Shown here: piece after piece, positions 14,033-18,461 of the stretch | How positions within the stretch are numbered: the stretch's first letter is position 1 | How the letters are laid out: each line of letters starts with the position of its first letter | NCBI GenBank assembly: GCA_001304425.1 | Contig: LJTS01000005.1 | Coordinates: 1-18,461, forward strand | Direction of reading: 5' to 3' | Length of the DNA stretch: 18,461 nucleotides | From: Betaproteobacteria bacterium SG8_40 | GTDB taxonomy: Bacteria; Pseudomonadota; Gammaproteobacteria; Burkholderiales; Eutrophovitaceae | The notes under the pieces: model-generated | Database searches by the model: none | What the model was told of the DNA's origin: nothing | What the model saw: the letters and a program-made list of their open reading frames with translations, nothing else | Position numbers and translations under genes: made by a program

Positions 14033-16633
14033 ATGAATCAGGTTCAAGGTTTCCCGGACAGCGCCGACGTGGTAATAGTCGGTGTTGGCGGCATCGTGGG
14101 CGCATCGCTCGCGCACTTTCTGGCGGAGTTTGGCGCGCGCGACATCGTCGGCATCGAACAGGCGGGCGTAATCCCTTCCGACATCGCATCCACCAGCCAC
14201 GCGTCCGATTTCATCTTCAACACCACCCACGACAAGCTTTCCAACTGGACGACCGGGTTCAGCCGCAGGTTCTACGACCAGAACGGTTGCTTCACGAAAC
14301 GCGGCGGAATGGAAATTTGCCGGGCGGATGACGATGTGTTCTGGGAAGAACTCAAGCGGAAGGTCGGTTCAGGCAAGGCGTTCGGCACCAACGTTCGTTT
14401 GATCTCGCCGAAGGAAGCGAAGGAAAAATTTCCGCTGCTCGACGAATCGTCGATCCGTGGCGCAATGTGGGACCCGGATGCCGGACTCGTGACGCCGCGT
14501 TCGCAGGACATGGTGCATCGTATGGTCGAAGGCGCAAGGACGAAAGGCGTACTGCGCTCCTACATCAATACTGCAGCCACCGGTTTCGAAATTTCCAATG
14601 GGCGGCTGACCGGGGTGCACACCTCGCGTGGCACGATCCGCGCGCCGCTCGTGGTGATTGCATGCGGCATCTGGGGGCCTTTGCTGGGCGAGATGGCCGG
14701 GGTCGGCGTCCCGCTATGGCCGATCGAACATCCGCTGCTGTTTTTCGGGCCGCTCGAGAGCATTCAGGGCACGGACGAATACCTGGTCTATCCGCTGCTG
14801 CGAGACCCGGGCAATTCGGCTTATGTGCGCGACACCGGTCGCGCCGAGGGCGGGATGCTCGAATGGGGTTACTACGAACCGCATGAACCGCGCCTGGTCG
14901 ATGCCAGTGACATCGGCAACCCGGACAAGACAAGGGTTTCCGCTTCCATGCGCCACATCGAACTCGAACAGGTTATGGATCCATTGGCCCGCGCCAGCGA
15001 AACCGTGCCGATACTGGAGCAACTCGGTTGGGACGAACGCGGCTCCTTCAACGGACTGCTATCCGTGACGAGCGACGGCAGTTCGCTCATCGGCGAAACG
15101 CCCGAAGTACGCGGGCTCTGGCTGTGCGAGGCAGCCTGGGTGAAAGACGGGCCCGGCGTGGGACGCTTGTGCGCTGAATGGATGCTGAAAGGAACGACTC
15201 CCGTTGACATGCACACCGCGGATATCTCGCGCTTCTATCCGGCACAAAAGAATCGCGAGTACGTGCGCGGGCGTTGCTACGAGAACGCCCGGAAAATCTA
15301 CTATCCGCCGGTCCATCCGCGCGAGCCCTATGTCAGCGGGCGCGACCTTTACCACAGTCCGTTCTACGAACGCGAAAAAGAGCTCGGCGGCTACTTCGAC
15401 AACGAAGTCGGCGGCTGGGAGCGTGCCTACGCGTATGCCTCCAACGAGAAGAAACTCGCTCGTTACCTGGCGAAGGTACCAGTACGGCACAACGAATGGG
15501 ATCGCCGCCACGTTCCTTACGAAATTGCCAACGCCGAGCATCTGGCCCTGAGTGACGACGCCGGCATGATCAACCTGTCCCACTTCGCGATCTTCGAGGT
15601 GCAGGGGCCGGACGCCGCGCTGCTGCTGGAAACCCTCTCGGTTGCACAAGTCGGCGGCAACAAGCCGGCAGGTTCGGTTGTCTACACCAACTTCCTAAAC
15701 CATGATGGCGGCGTGCATGCCGATCTTGTCGTCTGCCGCCTCGGAGACCATCAGTTCCGCGTCATTACCGGCGGCGCGGACGGCAATCGCGACTGGGTCA
15801 CGATTCGCAACCACCGCGACGACCATGGGCTCGATGCCGACATCGCCATTCGAACGCACGACCTCGCGACCCTGGGCTTGTGGGGCCCGCGGGCGCGGCA
15901 GGCACTTGGCAGGTTCGTCGACCCCGGCAGCCTGTCAGACGACGCTTTTCCGTTTGCCACGGCGCGCGCGCTGTCGCTGGCGTTGCCCGGTGGAAGAACC
16001 GTGGATGTGTGGGCAGTGCGCATCTCCTACGTCGGCGAACTTGGTTGGGAGCTCTACCTCGACAACGATCCTGCTGTTGCGTTGCCGCTCTACGATGCCT
16101 TGCTCGATGCCGGCGTGGTGCCGGTGGGAATCGAGACGTATGCGTCAAGCCGCCGCCTGGAGAAATGCTTCCGGCTCCAGGGCGCGGATCTGGAAACCGG
16201 GTGGAGTGCCCATGAATCCGGCGTCACGCGAGCAAAAGTGAAGGCAGCCGATTTCGTAGGCAAGCAGGCCTATCTCGCCGGCCGCGGGCAACAACCCGCG
16301 GCAATGCTCTGCACGATGACGCTCGACACGCTATCGATCGACGGCGGCACACCGCGTTACCCGGTAGGCATGTGGCCGATACTCGATCCGGCAAACAGGG
16401 AAGTCCTCGTTGACGGCAAAGGCCGGCGCTCCTACAGCACCAGCACCGCTTACTGTCCATCGCTCGGCGTGCATGCGGTCATGGGCTATCTCCCATTCGA
16501 ACGAGCGAGGGTTGGCGAAAAACTTACGCTCGAATATTTTGATGAAGGGGGTGACGGCCACTATCCGATGACGGTGCGCATTGCCGGACGCGGCTCACTT
16601 TTCGATCCGGACAATCAGCGTGTGCGCGGCTAG
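14033..16633 (+). CDS. FAD-dependent oxidoreductase-GcvT fusion (dimethylglycine/sarcosine dehydrogenase family)
   Basis: The 866-residue protein starts at ATG 14033 behind AGAGAGGG. Residues about 10-400 are a DAO-type flavoprotein domain: the nucleotide-binding loop VVIVGVGGIVGAS has GxGxxxG rather than GxGxxG, and STSHAS carries His56 at the position of the covalently FAD-linked His of dimethylglycine dehydrogenase. PLWPIEHPLLFFGPLE and WGYYEPHEPRL fit the substrate domain. From about 460 a GcvT/aminomethyltransferase domain follows, with GMINLSHFAIFEVQGPDA, FLNHDGGVHADLVV and ISYVGELGWELYLD (664-677), then the GcvT C-terminal barrel. Such enzymes oxidise N-methyl amino acids and pass the one-carbon unit to tetrahydrofolate in the cytoplasm. 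The electron acceptor (ETF or oxygen) is not encoded nearby. The precise substrate is unknown. Confidence 0.92.
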   Translation: MNQVQGFPDSADVVIVGVGGIVGASLAHFLAEFGARDIVGIEQAGVIPSDIASTSHASDFIFNTTHDKLSNWTTGFSRRFYDQNGCFTKRGGMEICRADDDVFWEELKRKVGSGKAFGTNVRLISPKEAKEKFPLLDESSIRGAMWDPDAGLVTPRSQDMVHRMVEGARTKGVLRSYINTAATGFEISNGRLTGVHTSRGTIRAPLVVIACGIWGPLLGEMAGVGVPLWPIEHPLLFFGPLESIQGTDEYLVYPLLRDPGNSAYVRDTGRAEGGMLEWGYYEPHEPRLVDASDIGNPDKTRVSASMRHIELEQVMDPLARASETVPILEQLGWDERGSFNGLLSVTSDGSSLIGETPEVRGLWLCEAAWVKDGPGVGRLCAEWMLKGTTPVDMHTADISRFYPAQKNREYVRGRCYENARKIYYPPVHPREPYVSGRDLYHSPFYEREKELGGYFDNEVGGWERAYAYASNEKKLARYLAKVPVRHNEWDRRHVPYEIANAEHLALSDDAGMINLSHFAIFEVQGPDAALLLETLSVAQVGGNKPAGSVVYTNFLNHDGGVHADLVVCRLGDHQFRVITGGADGNRDWVTIRNHRDDHGLDADIAIRTHDLATLGLWGPRARQALGRFVDPGSLSDDAFPFATARALSLALPGGRTVDVWAVRISYVGELGWELYLDNDPAVALPLYDALLDAGVVPVGIETYASSRRLEKCFRLQGADLETGWSAHESGVTRAKVKAADFVGKQAYLAGRGQQPAAMLCTMTLDTLSIDGGTPRYPVGMWPILDPANREVLVDGKGRRSYSTSTAYCPSLGVHAVMGYLPFERARVGEKLTLEYFDEGGDGHYPMTVRIAGRGSLFDPDNQRVRG

Positions 16634-16698
16634 CCGGAACTCAACGAGCGCCAGGCACCCCCGGCTCACCGCGACAGGTCAAAATAACGGCGGCGTCA

Positions 16699-17619
16699 TC
16701 AAACCGTGCTGATCAGCGCGCGCATGCGGGCGCGCTGAGCCTCATCGGGCATGCGCCCGAAAGCGGCACGCGCATTCTCGGCCATGTGCTTTGGCTTGGT
16801 GGTCTCGGTCAGCACGCAGGTGATTGCCGGGTTCGGCAGGATGTACTTCAGGGAGAACTGTGCCCAGCTCTCACAGCCGAAATCGGCCGCCCAATCCGGT
16901 AACGGACGATCGCCGAGCTTGCGGAAGTAATCGCCATTCATGAAAGGCCGGTTGATGACGACGGCGACGCCCTTGTCTTGCAGCATCGGCAGCATTCTCT
17001 GCTCGGCTTCCCGCTCGGTGATCGAGTAGTTGACCTGCGCAAAGTCCGGTTTTTCACGTGCGAGGAAGTCCGCGAGCTGGCCATACAGGCTCGCACTCGA
17101 CACGGTGACGCCGATATAGCGCGCCTTGCCCGATGCTTTCAGTTCCTGCAGGGTTGCCCACTGCGTCTTGATGTCGGTTAGGTTGAACACCTGCATCAAA
17201 TCGATCGTCTCGCGCTGGTAGAGGCGCTGTATGTCGCTGAACTGCGCCAGCCCCTCCCGCTTGCCGGTGCGATCGATCTTGCTCGCGATAAACAGCGCAT
17301 CGCGCAAGTCGGGCTCGCTGATGACTTGACCGAACGCCTCGTCGTTGGAAGGATCGCTCGGCCAGGTATCGACAACCGCGCCGCCGTTCTGTACGAGTGC
17401 GCGCAACACCCCGGCAATCGGGCCGGTGCCCCGCTCGGCAATCTGTCCGACCGGTTTGGTCGATCCCAGTCCGATGACCGGCAGATACTCGCTGGTACCC
17501 GGGATTTGCCGTACCGGCATTTGTTCGCGTGAAAAGGAAATGCCCGGGGCGAGCCCGGCAAGCCCTGCTGCGGACATCATTGCAAGAAATTTGCGGCGGT
17601 TCATTGTTGCTGTCTTCAT
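16699..17619 (-). CDS. Tat-exported aldo/keto-reductase-fold protein with altered catalytic residues
   Basis: The product has 306 residues from ATG 17619 (GGAGG 7 nt upstream). The N-terminus MKTATMNRRKFLAMMSAAGL has a twin-arginine motif NRRKFL at 7-12 and a hydrophobic stretch, so Tat export is likely. The rest follows the aldo/keto reductase barrel: VIGLGSTKPVG, AVVDTWPSDPSNDEAFGQVI, LFIASKID, ETIDLMQVFNL, GKARYIGVTVSS, FAQVNYSITEREAE and GVAVVINRPF. Of the catalytic Asp-Tyr-Lys-His set, Asp84 and Lys114 remain, but no Tyr is at the expected place (Asp89/Pro90) and the His position is Phe145. Normal carbonyl reduction is doubtful, and NADPH is scarce in the periplasm. It may have another redox or binding role. 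It converges on the FAD-GcvT gene, 65 bp between stops. Confidence 0.88.
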   Translation of the reverse strand: MKTATMNRRKFLAMMSAAGLAGLAPGISFSREQMPVRQIPGTSEYLPVIGLGSTKPVGQIAERGTGPIAGVLRALVQNGGAVVDTWPSDPSNDEAFGQVISEPDLRDALFIASKIDRTGKREGLAQFSDIQRLYQRETIDLMQVFNLTDIKTQWATLQELKASGKARYIGVTVSSASLYGQLADFLAREKPDFAQVNYSITEREAEQRMLPMLQDKGVAVVINRPFMNGDYFRKLGDRPLPDWAADFGCESWAQFSLKYILPNPAITCVLTETTKPKHMAENARAAFGRMPDEAQRARMRALISTV

Positions 17620-18295
17620 TACTCGACCTCCAGAAGTTCTGACTGTTTCGTTCCGCCGGCAAAACACTCATGCCCGGCTGCGCATCACCAGATTAGATCA
17701 GCCTGAGCGTGCCAGTTCCGTGCAGACCGCAATTTCTGGCGCAATACGCCCAGGCGCCGCGGGGACATCGCGAACGCCACCCCGATCCCGACAGGTTCAT
17801 CGATTACACCCGCTCCTTCCCCATCCGGAGAAACCCGGCAAACGAACGGGATCAGACACAGTTCGCACAGCGTCGGCACGTGTTTCAGGGAGCCGGGCCA
17901 AATGCTCCACCTTGCAACCGGATTTCTCCGCAAGGCGCACTTCGACTATACCCTCCACCATTACCGGCATGAAACAGGCACCCGATTTCGAGCGAGAAGC
18001 TGACTGGCGGCTGAAGACGGCGGGCTCGGTTTTCCTTGAGCCGGAAACCTTCTTTTCCTCATTCGGCCGGTGTGTTGCGTTCCGCCGTCAAACCTGCTGC
18101 CCCTCGCCGTGTCACCCGTGTGACGGGCAATCCTTCGCCCGATCGGGCGGCCCCGGCAACGCATTGGCCGGTCATCGTACGAACAAAATCGTCGGCGCAC
18201 ACGGTCAAGCAATTGTCGCAATGAGTGCAGCAGTGCAAGCCCCGTTGCCGGATTCTGCTTACCGGACACTGTGGTAACAGAAAGGCGAGGCGGGA
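17620..18295. other. Long intergenic region, no intact gene recognised
   Basis: This 676-bp spacer lies between the aldo/keto-reductase-like gene (minus) and a membrane-protein gene (plus). The plus-strand open frame that crosses most of it runs antisense into the reductase gene and is not family-like. The only suggestive piece is a minus-strand Cys-rich stretch at 18059-18262, listed separately. A TGGCACG motif near the reductase promoter has the wrong spacing for a sigma-54 site. No tRNA or other RNA gene was seen. Confidence 0.45.
18059..18262 (-). pseudogene. Possible relic of the C-terminal Fe-S part of a flavin oxidoreductase (COG1902/FadH-like)
   Basis: On the minus strand an open stretch reads IRQRGLHCCTHCDNCLTVC, then eleven residues and another Cys (TGQC), followed by about 33 residues and a stop. 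The spacing Cys-x2-Cys-x3-Cys-x11-Cys equals that of the 4Fe-4S site of 2,4-dienoyl-CoA reductase, and CTHCDNC resembles the CTHCN-C motif near the end of related NADH:flavin oxidoreductases. The preceding barrel domain is absent: the upstream side is a different gene on the other strand. There is no ribosome binding site or convincing start. It could be the end of a decayed gene, or a chance Cys-rich frame. This is recognition from memory, not a search. Confidence 0.3.
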
Positions 18296-18461
18296 ATGAC
18301 GACACTTAAACATCAAACCGGAATCACCGAACATCTCCTTGCATTCACGCGGCTTGCCGGCTCACTGGCCTACACCATTTTCAAGATGGCGGCATGGACG
18401 GTCGGGCTGGCGGCACTGGGATTCGCAGTCCTCTTTTACATGGGCGGGTTAACGGAACTGA
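18296..18461 (+). CDS. Unrecognised membrane protein, N-terminal fragment cut by the window edge
   Basis: An open frame starts at ATG 18296 with AGGCGAGG upstream and runs off the window after 55 codons. It begins MTTLKHQTGITEHLLAFTRL and continues with a hydrophobic segment at about residues 32-50 (AAWTVGLAALGFAVLFYMGG) that should span the membrane, with a short N-terminal part before it. I do not recognise the family. The frame is supported by the ribosome-like site and the clear hydrophobic segment, not by homology. Confidence 0.6.
   Translation, partial: MTTLKHQTGITEHLLAFTRLAGSLAYTIFKMAAWTVGLAALGFAVLFYMGGLTEL

Noticed and set aside
12788..14230. A 480-residue minus-strand open frame across the crotonase, RidA and flavoenzyme start
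   Set aside because: It overlaps three supported genes in other frames and has no recognisable domain.
17675..17710. TGGCACG near the aldo/keto-reductase-like gene as a sigma-54 promoter
   Set aside because: The GG-to-GC spacing is one base short of the strict requirement and the -12 element is poor.

Overview
The window looks like chromosome of a GC-rich proteobacterium. Supporting this are a murein transglycosylase of the MltF lipoprotein type, Tat-exported MsrB and aldo/keto-reductase-like proteins, Shine-Dalgarno sites before almost every gene, and a gene set typical of Pseudomonas and related amine- and acid-degrading bacteria. I see no phage, transposon, CRISPR, tRNA or rRNA. Species cannot be read from the sequence. 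Genes are mostly single units or loose same-strand sets, with intergenic gaps of 100-680 bp, so few tight operons are visible.

Left part (1-4475): a sugar-phosphate-isomerase-like TIM barrel cut by the window edge (minus), a class I SAM methyltransferase (minus), an acyl-CoA-thioesterase-like hotdog protein with a probable TTG start (plus), a DJ-1/PfpI protein (minus), and a Tat-exported methionine sulfoxide reductase MsrB (plus). Two gaps (1653-2018 and 3502-3956) hold no recognisable gene.

Middle (4525-9650), all minus: an MltF-like lytic transglycosylase lipoprotein, a 3-hydroxyisobutyrate-dehydrogenase-family enzyme, an isocitrate/isopropylmalate/tartrate-type decarboxylating dehydrogenase, and an exported six-bladed NHL propeller. 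The two dehydrogenases both act on hydroxy acids with NAD(P) and may share a catabolic route.

Right part (10074-18461): a small exported YHS-like protein (plus) with a terminator-like hairpin, then the most interesting stretch. A DUF5943-like protein (minus) is divergent from a dipeptidase-like protein (plus), followed by an enoyl-CoA hydratase homologue (plus), a RidA-family protein (minus) and an 866-residue FAD oxidoreductase-GcvT fusion of the dimethylglycine/sarcosine dehydrogenase class (plus). The DUF5943/dipeptidase pair is known next to the dimethylglycine-demethylation genes dgcAB in Pseudomonas. Here it sits next to a differently built demethylase, with a CoA-type enzyme and an imine deaminase homologue in between. 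I infer a catabolic module for an N-methylated amine or betaine-like compound whose substrate is unknown. The dipeptidase homologue has lost several metal ligands. A Tat-exported aldo/keto-reductase-fold protein lacking two of the four catalytic residues follows on the opposite strand. The window ends with a long gap carrying a possible relic of an Fe-S flavin oxidoreductase and the start of an unrecognised membrane protein.
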